Counted from the first letter of the stretch, positions 25,820-34,377 are shown. The stretch: 64,000 nt of DNA from Branchiibius cervicis (GCF_042661605.1 NZ_JBHSWJ010000002.1:1984001-2048000); one strand, 5' to 3'. The notes: generated by a model not told the origin, from the sequence alone. Numbers and translations are program-made.

Positions 25820-27679
25820 CTACTTCTTGGCCTTGTCGGCCGGTCCGCCGTCCTGGGAGAGGGCCGCGATGAAGGCCTCCTGGGGAACCTCCACGGACCC
25901 GACCATCTTCATCCGCTTCTTGCCCTCCTTCTGCTTCTCCAGCAGTTTGCGCTTGCGGGTGATGTCACCGCCGTAGCACTTGGCCAGCACGTCCTTGCGG
26001 ATAGCGCGGATCGTCTCGCGGGCAATCACCCGCGCGCCGATCGCCGCCTGGATCGGCACCTCGAACTGCTGGCGAGGGATGAGGTCCTTGAGCTTGCCGG
26101 CCATCATCACCCCGTAGGAGTAGGCCTTGTCCCGGTGGACGATCGTGCTGAAGGCATCGACTTTGTCTCCCTGCAGCAGGACGTCGACCTTCACCAGGTC
26201 CGCCTCCTGGGAGCCGTCGGGCTCGTAGTCCAGCGAGGCGTATCCGCGCGTGCGTGACTTCAGGGAATCGAAGAAGTCGAAAACGATCTCCGCGAGCGGC
26301 AGGGTGTAGCGCATCTCCACCCGCTCGGGAGACAGATAATCCATCCCGCGCAGCGTGCCGCGCCGCGACTGGCACAACTCCATGATCGTACCGATGAACT
26401 CCGCCGGCGCGAGAATCGTTGCGCGCACGATGGGTTCGGTGATCGAGGCAACCTTCCCGTCGGGGAACTCGCTGGGGTTGGTCACCGTGATCCGGGTGCC
26501 GTCGTCCATCGTGACCTCGTAGACCACACTCGGCAGGGTCGAGATCAGATCGAGGTCGAACTCCCGCTCGAGTCGCTCTCTGACGATCTCCAGGTGCAGC
26601 ATGCCCAGGAAGCCGACCCGGAATCCGAATCCGAGCGCCGCGGAGGTCTCCGGCTCGTAGACCAGTGCCGCGTCGTTGAGCTTCAGCTTGTCCAAGGCGT
26701 CGCGCAGCAAGGGGTAATCCGAGCCGTCGATCGGATAAAGACCCGAGAAGACCATCGGCTTGGGGTCCTGGTAGCCGCCGAGGGCCTCGGTGGCGGGTTT
26801 GGCCGCGTTCGTGACCGTGTCACCGACACGCGACTGCCGGACGTCCTTGACACCGGTGATCAGATATCCGACCTCGCCCACGCCCAGGCCCTTGGCAGGC
26901 ACGGGCTCGGGCGAGATGACGCCGATCTCCAACAACTCGTGCGTGGCCTTGGTCGACATCATGGCGATGCGCTCCCGGGGCGTCAGGGAACCGTCGACGA
27001 CGCGGACGTAGGTGACCACACCGCGGTAACTGTCGTAGACCGAGTCGAAGATCATCGCCCGCGCGGGAGCCGCCGGGTCACCCTGCGGCGCGGGCACTTG
27101 CTGCACGATCTGGTCGAGCAGTGCCTCCACCCCGGCGCCGGTCTTGCCCGACACCTGAAGGCAATCGCCGGGGTCGCAACCGATCAGACCGGCCAGCTCC
27201 TCGGCGTACTTCTCGGGTTGCGCGGCGGGCAGGTCGATCTTGTTCAGCACCGGGATGATCGCCAGGTCGTTCTCCATGGCCAGATACAGGTTGGCCAGGG
27301 TCTGGGCCTCGATGCCCTGGGCGGCATCGACCAGGAGAACTGCGCCCTCGCACGCCGCCAGGGACCGCGAGACCTCATAGGTGAAGTCGACGTGCCCGGG
27401 GGTGTCGATCATGTTGAGGCAGTACGTCGATCCGTCGGCCTCCCAGGGCATCCGGACCGCCTGCGACTTGATGGTGATACCGCGCTCCCGCTCGATATCC
27501 ATCCGGTCGAGGTACTGCGCGCGCATCGCGCGGGCGTCCACCACTCCGGTGAGTTGCAGCATCCGATCGGCAAGCGTCGACTTGCCGTGATCGATGTGGG
27601 CGATGATGCAGAAATTCCGGATGGCCTCCGGCGGCGTCGCCGCGGGGGGCAGGGAATGACGGGCGGACGGGGACAACAA
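25820..27679 (-). CDS. lepA: elongation factor 4 (LepA)
   Basis: 619 residues if translation starts at the TTG at 27679; a TTG at 27676 has a better distance to GAGG. The GTPase domain has IAHIDHGKSTLADRML (G1), DTPGHVDF (G3) and NKIDLP (G4). Elongation-factor domain II, III and V-like parts follow, with the LepA-specific C-terminal end KCYGGDITRKRKLLEKQKEGKKRM. LepA acts on ribosomes during initiation or back-translocation. It heads an operon with trmB, DUF4442 and hemW. The region to the next gene (27680-27865) holds the divergent regulatory sites described separately. Confidence 0.95.
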   Translation of the reverse strand: MLSPSARHSLPPAATPPEAIRNFCIIAHIDHGKSTLADRMLQLTGVVDARAMRAQYLDRMDIERERGITIKSQAVRMPWEADGSTYCLNMIDTPGHVDFTYEVSRSLAACEGAVLLVDAAQGIEAQTLANLYLAMENDLAIIPVLNKIDLPAAQPEKYAEELAGLIGCDPGDCLQVSGKTGAGVEALLDQIVQQVPAPQGDPAAPARAMIFDSVYDSYRGVVTYVRVVDGSLTPRERIAMMSTKATHELLEIGVISPEPVPAKGLGVGEVGYLITGVKDVRQSRVGDTVTNAAKPATEALGGYQDPKPMVFSGLYPIDGSDYPLLRDALDKLKLNDAALVYEPETSAALGFGFRVGFLGMLHLEIVRERLEREFDLDLISTLPSVVYEVTMDDGTRITVTNPSEFPDGKVASITEPIVRATILAPAEFIGTIMELCQSRRGTLRGMDYLSPERVEMRYTLPLAEIVFDFFDSLKSRTRGYASLDYEPDGSQEADLVKVDVLLQGDKVDAFSTIVHRDKAYSYGVMMAGKLKDLIPRQQFEVPIQAAIGARVIARETIRAIRKDVLAKCYGGDITRKRKLLEKQKEGKKRMKMVGSVEVPQEAFIAALSQDGGPADKAKK

Positions 27680-27789
27680 ACACCTCGGGACGACTCGGCC
27701 GGTAAGCGTCTATCGTCCCACGTCGCATTCGACCCGGATAACGCACTCGTCCTCGTAAGCGAACACTTCCCCACGAATCCTTGTTCAGC

Positions 27790-27803
27790 GTGATCCAGGT
27801 CAC
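27790..27803. promoter_or_regulatory. CRP/GlxR-like site before secreted paralogue 1
   Basis: GTGATCCAGGTCAC, the GTGA-N6-TCAC core of CRP-family sites, ends 62 bases before the start of the first secreted gene. A second shared motif (GTTAC-N-GATCCGTAAG at about 27829-27844) follows. The same pair occurs before paralogue 2 at the same spacing. Confidence 0.45.
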
Positions 27804-27865
27804 CTACGTTGTCACGGCGCGATCGGAGTTACCGATCCGTAAGTAACAACGAAGGAGCGCCTCCC

Positions 27866-28513
27866 ATGGCATCACGTATCCACACCGGCTCCCGTGCAGC
27901 ACTGATCGGGATGGGCGCGGTCGCCGCTGTCGCCTCCGCAGTCGCCCTCTCCCCTGGCGCCGACGCGGCCACCCTGACCCTCAACCACACCGGCACGATT
28001 ACGACCCACCTGGCCTCGCAGAACCAGGACATCGTGTTCCAGACCACCGAGAAGACGAAGGTGGACGCCAACACCTTCGCCGTCACCTCCACCATCACCC
28101 CGAGTGACGGCAGTGCATGGTTCAAGCCGGTCGGACTCAACCTGGCCAAGTTCTGGATCTCGATCCAGCCGACCGGCCCCGCTACCGGGCAGACCACGTT
28201 CAACCCCGACGGCTCGGCTGTCCTCACCATCAACCAACAGCTCAACGTCCAGGTCAAGCAGGTCCTGCCGTTCGGCTGGAACGCCAATCTGGTCGGCAAC
28301 AACTGCAAGACGAGCACGCCCACCAACCTCACCCTGTCCGGCAACATCGCCAATGACCCCGACGAGGGGTTGGAGATCTTCGGGCCGCTGACGCTGACCG
28401 GCACGCTGAACATCCCGCAGTTCACCGACTGCAACGGATTGGACGGCCTGGTCAGTTCGATCGCCTCCGGCCCGGGCAACGCCGTGACCGTTGCACTGGG
28501 CGCCGCCGCCTGA
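27866..28513 (+). CDS. secreted protein of unknown function, paralogue 1
   Basis: 215 residues, ATG at 27866 with GAAGGAG upstream. A signal peptide of about 33 residues (RIHTGSRAALIGMGAVAAVA, then SAVALSPGADA) probably ends at GADA-ATLT. The mature part is about 180 residues, rich in Thr, Asn and Gly with alternating polar/hydrophobic residues, as expected of a beta sandwich. Two Cys (in VGNNCKTS and FTDCNGLD) could form one disulfide. Conserved blocks shared with its neighbour are TLTLNHTGTITTHL, QTTEKTKVDANTFAVTSTI and NPDGSAVLTINQ. I do not recognise the family. It is about half identical to the next gene. Confidence 0.75.
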   Translation: MASRIHTGSRAALIGMGAVAAVASAVALSPGADAATLTLNHTGTITTHLASQNQDIVFQTTEKTKVDANTFAVTSTITPSDGSAWFKPVGLNLAKFWISIQPTGPATGQTTFNPDGSAVLTINQQLNVQVKQVLPFGWNANLVGNNCKTSTPTNLTLSGNIANDPDEGLEIFGPLTLTGTLNIPQFTDCNGLDGLVSSIASGPGNAVTVALGAAA

Positions 28514-28531
28514 GCAACGTACGGTCCTACC

Positions 28532-28570
28532 CCGTGCCGGGCGTGCACCACCAGGGTGCGCCCGGCACGG
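28532..28570 (+). terminator. terminator after secreted paralogue 1
   Basis: GC-rich hairpin: a 12-base arm CCGTGCCGGGCG pairs with CGCCCGGCACGG, extended by GCACC/GGGTG past one bulged T, with an ACCA loop. It lies 19 bases after the stop. Confidence 0.7.
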
Positions 28571-28617
28571 CGGTGGGTACGACGCTCCGACCCCATCCGG
28601 ACGAATCGGTTGAAAAC

Positions 28618-28631
28618 GTGATGGCCATCAC
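28618..28631. promoter_or_regulatory. CRP/GlxR-like site before secreted paralogue 2
   Basis: GTGATGGCCATCAC, a perfect 14-base palindrome of the GTGA-N6-TCAC type, ends 60 bases before the start, nearly the same spacing as for paralogue 1. It is followed by GTTACTCATCCGTAAC, an inverted repeat GTTAC-N6-GTAAC whose core also occurs before paralogue 1. Confidence 0.5.
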
Positions 28632-28691
28632 ATATGGTGCGAGGGCCAGTTACTCATCCGTAACTAAGCCCCGAACGAAGGAGTTCCCCTC

Positions 28692-29345
28692 ATGGCCCGA
28701 ACCACAATGACCGGACGCCGCGCAGCCGTCGTCGGCGCCGGCGCGGTCGCAGCCGTCGCCTCGGCCGTCGCGTTCTCCCCGGGCGCCGACGCCGCGACGC
28801 TGACGTTGAAGCACACCGGCACCATCACCACGCACCTCAAGACGCTGAACCAGGACCTGGTCTTCCAGACGACCGAGACCACCAAGGTCGACGCGAACAC
28901 CTTCGCCGTGACCTCCACCATCAACCCCGGCACCGCGCGCGGCAGCATCGACCTGGGCGGCGCGATCCGCCTGGTCACGATGCAGGTCGCGATCCTGCCC
29001 GACGGCCCGGCCACCGGACAGACCACCTTCAATCCCGACGGTTCAGCGAGCCTGGCGGTGACCCAGAAGCTGAAGGTCCAGATCCAGCGCGTGGAGCCCA
29101 TCGGGATCAAGGAGATCAACCTGGTCCCCAACACCTGCATCAGTAGCAAGACGGCGTCCCTGGATCTGACGGCGCCGATCGGCAACGATCCCGACGAGGG
29201 CCTGGAGATCTTCGGCCCGATCAACCTCAAGGGCACGCTGAACATCCCGGCGTTCGCCAACTGCGGGTTGCTCACGCCGTTGCTGAATGCGATCGCCAGC
29301 GGCCCCGGCAACGATGTGACCATCGCCCTGGGAGCAGCCGCCTGA
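28692..29345 (+). CDS. secreted protein of unknown function, paralogue 2
   Basis: 217 residues, ATG at 28692 behind GAAGGAG. The signal peptide is similar (RRAAVVGAGAVAAVASAVAF, then SPGADA before ATLTLKHTG). The mature part parallels paralogue 1 block for block: TGTITTHLKTLNQDLVFQTT, ETTKVDANTFAVTSTI, NPDGSASLAVTQKLKVQI and DPDEGLEIFGPINLKGTLNI. Two Cys are in matching positions (NTCISSK, FANCGLL). The C-terminus IASGPGNDVTIALGAAA is almost identical in both. Tandem duplication with its own promoter region and terminator. Function unknown; the shared control suggests a related extracellular or cell-wall role. Confidence 0.78.
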   Translation: MARTTMTGRRAAVVGAGAVAAVASAVAFSPGADAATLTLKHTGTITTHLKTLNQDLVFQTTETTKVDANTFAVTSTINPGTARGSIDLGGAIRLVTMQVAILPDGPATGQTTFNPDGSASLAVTQKLKVQIQRVEPIGIKEINLVPNTCISSKTASLDLTAPIGNDPDEGLEIFGPINLKGTLNIPAFANCGLLTPLLNAIASGPGNDVTIALGAAA

Positions 29346-29360
29346 GTAACTCCTGCTCCG

Positions 29361-29402
29361 ACGGCGGGGTGAGCACGGTGCCAACCGTGCTCACCCCGCC
29401 GT
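29361..29402. terminator. bidirectional terminator
   Basis: Perfect 18-bp stem (29361-29378 with 29385-29402) and a six-base loop. It overlaps the last codons of the convergent ammonia-lyase homologue, so it serves the secreted gene and probably both. Confidence 0.85.
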
Positions 29403-30791
29403 TCGGATTTCGGCGACGCGCATCCTGAGCGGTTCGAGACACCGGGTCGCAATGGTGACATCGCCCGAGAGGTCGCGATCGCGTCGGTCTTCGGCCACGG
29501 ACCGCAACCGGTCCAGCTCGGGCCAGTCCGGCCAGTCGGCTGCATCCGCCAGCGCCCGTGCGGCAGTAACCAACTCGGTGCCGATCAGGACCCGTAGCTG
29601 GGCCAGTCCGGAGAGTACGTTCACGGCCAGTTGGCTGGTGTACGGCGCGAACTCCTCCACCCCGGCCGACAACGGGATGGACACGGCGCCGTACGCCGCG
29701 TCCCACCCTGCGACCTGAGCCGCTGCCGACGCGGCGAGGAACTCCAGGGGCATCGTGCCGCTGGACCCGGGGGTGCCGTCGGTCAGAAACGCCGACCGGC
29801 CGGTCACCCCGGGCTGTCCCAGCGCCGAGATGCGCGCGTTGCTGGCCCGGGCGGCATCCGCGAGCGCGTTCACCACGGCTCGCAGCGCGGCCCGCAGATA
29901 GTTGGTGTAGAAGCCGCCGTGATGGACCACCGTCCCGTCGGCGAACATCGGATTCTCACTGCCGGTCCGGACGGCCTGCTGGATCACGAACGTCGCGTAG
30001 TCCAGCTCGTCCAGGAGCAGTCCGTGGATGTGCGGCAGCGTGCGCAACGAGTACGAGTCCTGGATCCGCGCGCCGCGGCGGCCGGCCGGCCACAACGCGG
30101 TCAGCACCTCGCACACGACCAGAACGCCCCGGTACGGCGCTGCGGTGGCCGCCTGCGGACTGAACGCCTCCGGGTTGGCCCGACTGGCACGAGCACTGAG
30201 GGCACTGACCCCCAGCCAGGCATCGCTGAGTTGTCTGATCTGCTCCACCGCCAGGGCCGCGTCGGCCAGGGTCGCCGCGTTGCTCGAGATCAGCGGCAGG
30301 GCATCGCCGGCGTGCAGCAGTCCGGGCCGCTCGCCCAGCAGCCAGACCCCGATCTCGGCGAACACCGACAGGTCACCGGTGCCGATCGCGGAGCCTTCGT
30401 GCACGTCAGGCAGGTCATCCTCGGCGAGCGCCTGCACCAGCCGGTTCACGACGGCCAGAGGGACCCCGCCGTGGCCGCCGGCGCACTGGGCGATCCGGAT
30501 CGCCAGCAGCGCCCGGACCCGCTCGCGCGAGCGCAACGGACCGCTGGTGGTGGCATGCGAGGTCAGGATGCGGCGCAACTGGGCCTCGTCGTCCGCGACC
30601 GCAGCGATCCGCTGGGCGCCCACTCCCGTCGTACGTCCATAGACCGGTCGCTGCGCGCTGATCCGGCCCGCCTCCGAGTGGGCATGCTCGATGGCGACGC
30701 GGTCGGCATCGGTCAGCACCAATGCCGCTTCCCGCCGGGCAATCGCGGCGACGCCGGCTAGGTCGAGCTCGCCCGGGACGATGGTACGCAT
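29391..30791 (-). CDS. HAL/PAL-family aromatic amino acid lyase homologue lacking the Ala-Ser-Gly triad
   Basis: 466 residues from ATG 30791. The fold is clearly that of histidine/phenylalanine ammonia-lyases: RPVYGRTTGVGAQR (the Tyr loop), GDALPLISSNAATLADAAL (HAL-type G-KEAL-like region), IQDSYSLRTLPHIHG, TGSENPMF and SAGVEEFAPYTSQLA. The cofactor segment reads HEGSAIGTGDLSVFAEIG, where classical enzymes have GSVGASGDLAPLA. Gly137-Thr138-Gly139 thus replaces the Ala-Ser-Gly that cyclises to MIO. A normal MIO cannot form from GTG in the known way, so lyase activity is doubtful; an altered cofactor or another reaction is possible. It is divergent from the osmoprotectant importer. Confidence 0.8.
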   Translation of the reverse strand: MRTIVPGELDLAGVAAIARREAALVLTDADRVAIEHAHSEAGRISAQRPVYGRTTGVGAQRIAAVADDEAQLRRILTSHATTSGPLRSRERVRALLAIRIAQCAGGHGGVPLAVVNRLVQALAEDDLPDVHEGSAIGTGDLSVFAEIGVWLLGERPGLLHAGDALPLISSNAATLADAALAVEQIRQLSDAWLGVSALSARASRANPEAFSPQAATAAPYRGVLVVCEVLTALWPAGRRGARIQDSYSLRTLPHIHGLLLDELDYATFVIQQAVRTGSENPMFADGTVVHHGGFYTNYLRAALRAVVNALADAARASNARISALGQPGVTGRSAFLTDGTPGSSGTMPLEFLAASAAAQVAGWDAAYGAVSIPLSAGVEEFAPYTSQLAVNVLSGLAQLRVLIGTELVTAARALADAADWPDWPELDRLRSVAEDRRDRDLSGDVTIATRCLEPLRMRVAEIRTAG

Positions 30792-30860
30792 CTCACCCCT
30801 TTCGTCGGTTTGGCGCGATGCAGCCACGAACTGTCCGATCAATACGCAAGACTGCCAGCC

Positions 30861-31943
30861 ATGATCCGCTTCGAGGCAGTGACCAAGAAGTACGACGACG
30901 GGACTACGGCGGTCGATCATCTCGATCTGACGGCACCGACCGGCAAGATCACGGTGCTCGTCGGCCCCTCGGGGTGCGGGAAGACCACCAGCCTGCGGAT
31001 GATCAACCGGATGATCACCCCCACCTCCGGCACGGTCCTGATCGACGACCAGGACACTGCCTCGCTGCCGGCAGCGAAGTTGCGGCGCGGGATCGGCTAC
31101 GTGATCCAGCACGCCGGGCTCTTTCCGCACCGCACGGTGGTGGACAACATCGCGACGGTGCCCATGCTCAACGGGGTCGGCCGCCGGCAGGCACGCAGCC
31201 AGGCCGTGGAGTTGATGGAGCGGGTGGGCCTGTCCCCCGACTTCGCCAAGCGTTACCCGGCCCAGTTGTCCGGCGGCCAGCAACAGCGGGTGGGCGTCGC
31301 CCGCGCCCTGGCCGCCGACCCGCCCGTCATGCTGATGGACGAACCCTTCTCGGCCGTGGACCCGGTGGTCCGTGACCAGTTGCAGGACGAGTTCCTGCGC
31401 CTGCAGGGCGAACTGGGCAAGACCATCGTCTTCGTCACCCACGACATCGACGAAGCCATCAAACTCGGCGACCAGATCGCGGTGCTGCGTGTGGGCGGCA
31501 AACTCGCACAACTGGCCGCCCCGCACGAGCTGCTGACCCGGCCGACGGACGCGTTCGTCGCCGGCTTCGTGGGCCGCGACCGCGGCTACCGCGCGCTGGG
31601 TTTCGCCGACGCCGACCTACCCGTGGCCGGCGAACCCACCGTCAGGCTGGGCCAGGACGTCGGCTCGGGTGAGGACTGGGTGCTGGTGCTCGACGACGGT
31701 GACGCTCCCCAGGGCTGGATTGATCGACGTACGACGAGCGGCCAGATCACGCCGGACGTTCTGCGCCGCGGTGGAACCCTTGCCACCCAAGGAGGTTCGT
31801 TGCGCGCTGCCCTGGACGCCTGCCTGTCCTCACCGTCGGGTCGCGGCGTGGTGGTCGACGAGGACGGTCGGTTCGTGGGGACGCTCCGACTGGACACGGT
31901 GATCGAGCGGATCGAGGCGGACGCACCCGAGGTGTCGGCCTGA
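30861..31943 (+). CDS. osmoprotectant (glycine betaine/choline-type) ABC importer, ATP-binding subunit
   Basis: 360 residues, ATG at 30861. OpuCA/ProV-type ATPase: Walker A GPSGCGKTTS, signature LSGGQQQRVGVARALA, Walker B VMLMDEPFSAVDPVVRD, H-loop FVTHDIDEAIKLGD. The C-terminal hundred residues (about 255-355; RGVVVDEDGRFVGTLRLDTV) resemble a CBS pair, the part that senses ionic strength in OpuA-type importers. First gene of a four-gene operon: the stop overlaps the first permease by one base. The exact substrate is unproven; betaine, choline or carnitine are the family options. Confidence 0.88.
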   Translation: MIRFEAVTKKYDDGTTAVDHLDLTAPTGKITVLVGPSGCGKTTSLRMINRMITPTSGTVLIDDQDTASLPAAKLRRGIGYVIQHAGLFPHRTVVDNIATVPMLNGVGRRQARSQAVELMERVGLSPDFAKRYPAQLSGGQQQRVGVARALAADPPVMLMDEPFSAVDPVVRDQLQDEFLRLQGELGKTIVFVTHDIDEAIKLGDQIAVLRVGGKLAQLAAPHELLTRPTDAFVAGFVGRDRGYRALGFADADLPVAGEPTVRLGQDVGSGEDWVLVLDDGDAPQGWIDRRTTSGQITPDVLRRGGTLATQGGSLRAALDACLSSPSGRGVVVDEDGRFVGTLRLDTVIERIEADAPEVSA

Positions 31944-32617
31944 TGTTCGCCTACTTCCGGGACCATTTCGATGAGGTGATGGGCGAGCTGTGGGCGCACA
32001 CCTGGCTGTCCACGCTGCCGGTCGTCATCGGACTGTTGCTGGCGTTGCCGCTGGGGTGGATCGCGCGCAGGTATTCCTTCACCTACCCGCCGATCATGAC
32101 GGTGACCGGCCTGCTCTACACGATTCCGTCGATCGCACTCTTCGTGCTGATCCCGCCGTTGCTCGGGCTGGATCCGCTCACTCCGTGGCAGGTGCCGATC
32201 GCCCTGATCATCTACTCGGTGGCGTTGCTGGTGCGGGTCGTTGCGGACGGGCTGGGCTCGGTGAGTGAGACCACGACCAACGCGGCGACCGCGATCGGCT
32301 ACACGGGGCCGCGGCGGTTCTTCGCGGTGGACCTACCGGTCGCCGTACCCGTCATCAGCGCAGGGGTGCGGGTCGCGGTCGTCTCCAACGTCAGCATCGT
32401 GGCCGTCGCCGGCACGATCGGCATGACCAACCTGGGGTCCCTGTTCGACCAGGGGTACCAACTGTCGGTGAACGGTCCGTACTACCCGCCGATCCTGCTC
32501 GGTCTGGTGCTGTGCATCCTGCTCGCCCTCGTGCTCGACGCGCTGGTGGTGCTGATCACCCGGCTGCTCACGCCGTGGCGGCGCGCCACGAACTCTGCGG
32601 TGGGAGCGCCGGCATGA
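31943..32617 (+). CDS. osmoprotectant ABC importer permease 1
   Basis: 224 residues, starting at the ATG that shares its A with the ATPase stop (TGATG). A BPD_transp_1 permease of OpuCB type, with helices at about 22-43 (LPVVIGLLLALPLGWIA), 55-75, 85-105, 135-155 and 180-205. The EAA-type loop is in TNAATAIGYTGPRRFFAVDLP. Pairs with permease 2 to form the heterodimeric channel. It overlaps the next gene by four bases (ATGA). Confidence 0.88.
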   Translation: MFAYFRDHFDEVMGELWAHTWLSTLPVVIGLLLALPLGWIARRYSFTYPPIMTVTGLLYTIPSIALFVLIPPLLGLDPLTPWQVPIALIIYSVALLVRVVADGLGSVSETTTNAATAIGYTGPRRFFAVDLPVAVPVISAGVRVAVVSNVSIVAVAGTIGMTNLGSLFDQGYQLSVNGPYYPPILLGLVLCILLALVLDALVVLITRLLTPWRRATNSAVGAPA

Positions 32618-33375
32618 TCGGACAGGTCCTGGAGTGGTTGAACGACCCCGCGCACTGGCGCAACATCGGTCCGTACACCGGCATCCGCACGCAGTTGGCG
32701 ACCCACGTCGGGTACTGCCTGATCGCGTTGTTCTTCGGTGCCCTCATCGCCGTTCCGCTGGGTCTGTGGATCGGACACACCGGACGGGCGAAGTGGATCG
32801 TCTCGGCCGCCAACGCGCTGCGCGCGATTCCGACGGTCGGTCTGTTGATCCTGCTGGTGGTGATGATCGCGCCCCATTTCACCGGCCGCACCTCGGCCGG
32901 TTTCCTGATCCCCACGTTGATCGTGCTGGTCATCCTGGCGATCCCGCCGTTGCTGGCCGGGACCTACTCCGGGATCGACAACGTCGATGATGACGTGCGC
33001 GACGCGGCGTACGGGATGGGCATGACCGGCCGGTCGGTGCTCCGGAAAGTCGAGCTGCCCAACGCCCTGCCGCTGATTTTCTCCGGGTTGCGCTCCGCCG
33101 CCCTGCAGGTGATCGCGACGGCCACCATCGCGGCGTACGTGACGCTTGGCGGTCTGGGCCGGTTCATCTACGACGGCCTCGCCCAGCAGGATTACCCCCA
33201 GATGATCGGTGGTGGAGTCTTGGTCGCTGGACTAGCGTTGGTCACCGATATTTTGCTTGCCATAATCCAACGTTATGTAGTTTCACCCGGGGTGTCCGGC
33301 CGCTTCCGCCGGGTGACCGCCTCGGACCAGAAGGCGTCAGCCGACCCGACCGAATTAGCCCTGGAGTTGTCATGA
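32614..33375 (+). CDS. osmoprotectant ABC importer permease 2
   Basis: 253 residues, ATG at 32614. OpuCD-type permease with helices at about 30-50 (CLIALFFGALIAVPLGLWIG), 65-85, 95-115, 165-185 and 205-225. The EAA loop is DVRDAAYGMGMTGRSVLRKVELP. The tail is longer and more hydrophilic than in permease 1. The start overlaps permease 1 and the end overlaps the binding-protein start (ATGA), so all four genes are coupled. Confidence 0.88.
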   Translation: MIGQVLEWLNDPAHWRNIGPYTGIRTQLATHVGYCLIALFFGALIAVPLGLWIGHTGRAKWIVSAANALRAIPTVGLLILLVVMIAPHFTGRTSAGFLIPTLIVLVILAIPPLLAGTYSGIDNVDDDVRDAAYGMGMTGRSVLRKVELPNALPLIFSGLRSAALQVIATATIAAYVTLGGLGRFIYDGLAQQDYPQMIGGGVLVAGLALVTDILLAIIQRYVVSPGVSGRFRRVTASDQKASADPTELALELS

Positions 33376-34324
33376 TCAAACGTTCGCTCGCTGCCGCGAC
33401 CATCGCCGGCCTCGCCCTCAGCTTGGCCGCTTGCGGCAAGGACAGCGCCGCCGGCAACCCCGCCTCCCCCGGCGGGTCGGGGGCGCCACCGTTGCCTCGC
33501 AGATGATTTTCGGCGGTCCGGCCGAGTTCCAGACCCGCGCGGACGGCCTGCCGGGGCTGACCAAGCACTACGGGGTGACGTTCAGCAAGTTCATCACCAC
33601 CGACACCGGCGGCCCGGTGACCGTGACCGCGCTCAAGAACGGCCGCATCGACGCCGCCGATCTCTTCACCACCGACCCCTCGATCAAGGCCAACGACTTC
33701 GTCATCCTCACCGACCCGAAGTCCAACTTCGCCGCCCAGAACATCGTGCCGATCGTCAACAAGGCCAAGGCGAACCAAGGCACCCAGGACGTGCTGAACG
33801 CCATCTCGGCCAAACTGACCACCGCCGACCTGGGCACCCTGGTCGGGGCGGTGCAGAACGACAAGAAGGACCCGGAGACGGTCGCCAAGCAATGGCTGAC
33901 CGATCACCCGTTGGGAACCGCCGCAAACGCAGCCTCCGGTGCGACGCTGACCGTCGGATCGGCCAACTTCCCCGAGAACGTCGTCCTGGCCTGGATCTAC
34001 GCCGACGCTTTGAAATCGGCGGGGGCCAACGTGACCACGAAACTGAACATCGGCAGCCGCGAGAAGTACTTCCCGGCGCTCAAATCCGGCTCGATCGACG
34101 TCTTCCCGGAGTACAACGGGGCGGTGCTGAGCTACCTCGACAAGAACGCGACCGCCTCGAGCACCGCCGACGTGGATGCCGCGCTCGCCAAGGCGCTGCC
34201 GAGCAGTTTGATTGCGTTGAAGTCGTCATCGGCCGAAGACTCCGACGCCATCGTGGTCACGAAGGCGACCGCGGAGAAGTACAAGCTGACCTCGATCGCC
34301 GACCTGGCCAAGCCGGCGTCCTGA
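33372..34324 (+). CDS. osmoprotectant-binding lipoprotein with lobes in swapped order, frameshifted once
   Basis: Restored length is about 317 residues. It opens with a lipoprotein signal (MIKRSLAAATIAGLALSLAA followed by CGKDSAAG; lipid-anchored Cys21) and then goes straight to what is lobe II in OpuCC/OsmX-type proteins: QMIFGGPAEFQTRADGLPGL through DPETVAKQWLTDHPL (about residues 44-183). Only afterwards comes lobe I, TLTVGSANFPENVVLAWIYA to YKLTSIADLAKPAS (about 192-317), where it stops. In the usual order, ADLA is followed by the FGGP segment. One G is missing in the run at 33479-33483 near the signal. The family (PF04069) is known to contain lobe-order variants, so this may be functional; misassembly cannot be excluded. 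Confidence 0.75.
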
Positions 34325-34344
34325 TCGACCCGTCGACCACAGCC

Positions 34345-34377
34345 TGCGGGCGGCCTACTGCCGGTAGGCCGCCCGCA
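34345..34377. terminator. bidirectional terminator between the importer and the MazF-like gene
   Basis: Perfect 14-bp stem (34345-34358 with 34364-34377) and a five-base loop, 21 bases after the binding-protein stop. It overlaps the 3' end of the convergent gene. Confidence 0.85.

Noticed and set aside
29391..31526. A 711-residue frame including the ammonia-lyase homologue
   Set aside because: The N-terminal 245 residues are antisense to the osmoprotectant ATPase; the family sequence begins at ATG 30791.
33431..33503. Start of the binding protein within the frame preceding MIFGG
   Set aside because: That lead-in has no signal peptide; the lipoprotein signal from ATG 33372 joins it after adding one G to the run at 33479-33483.
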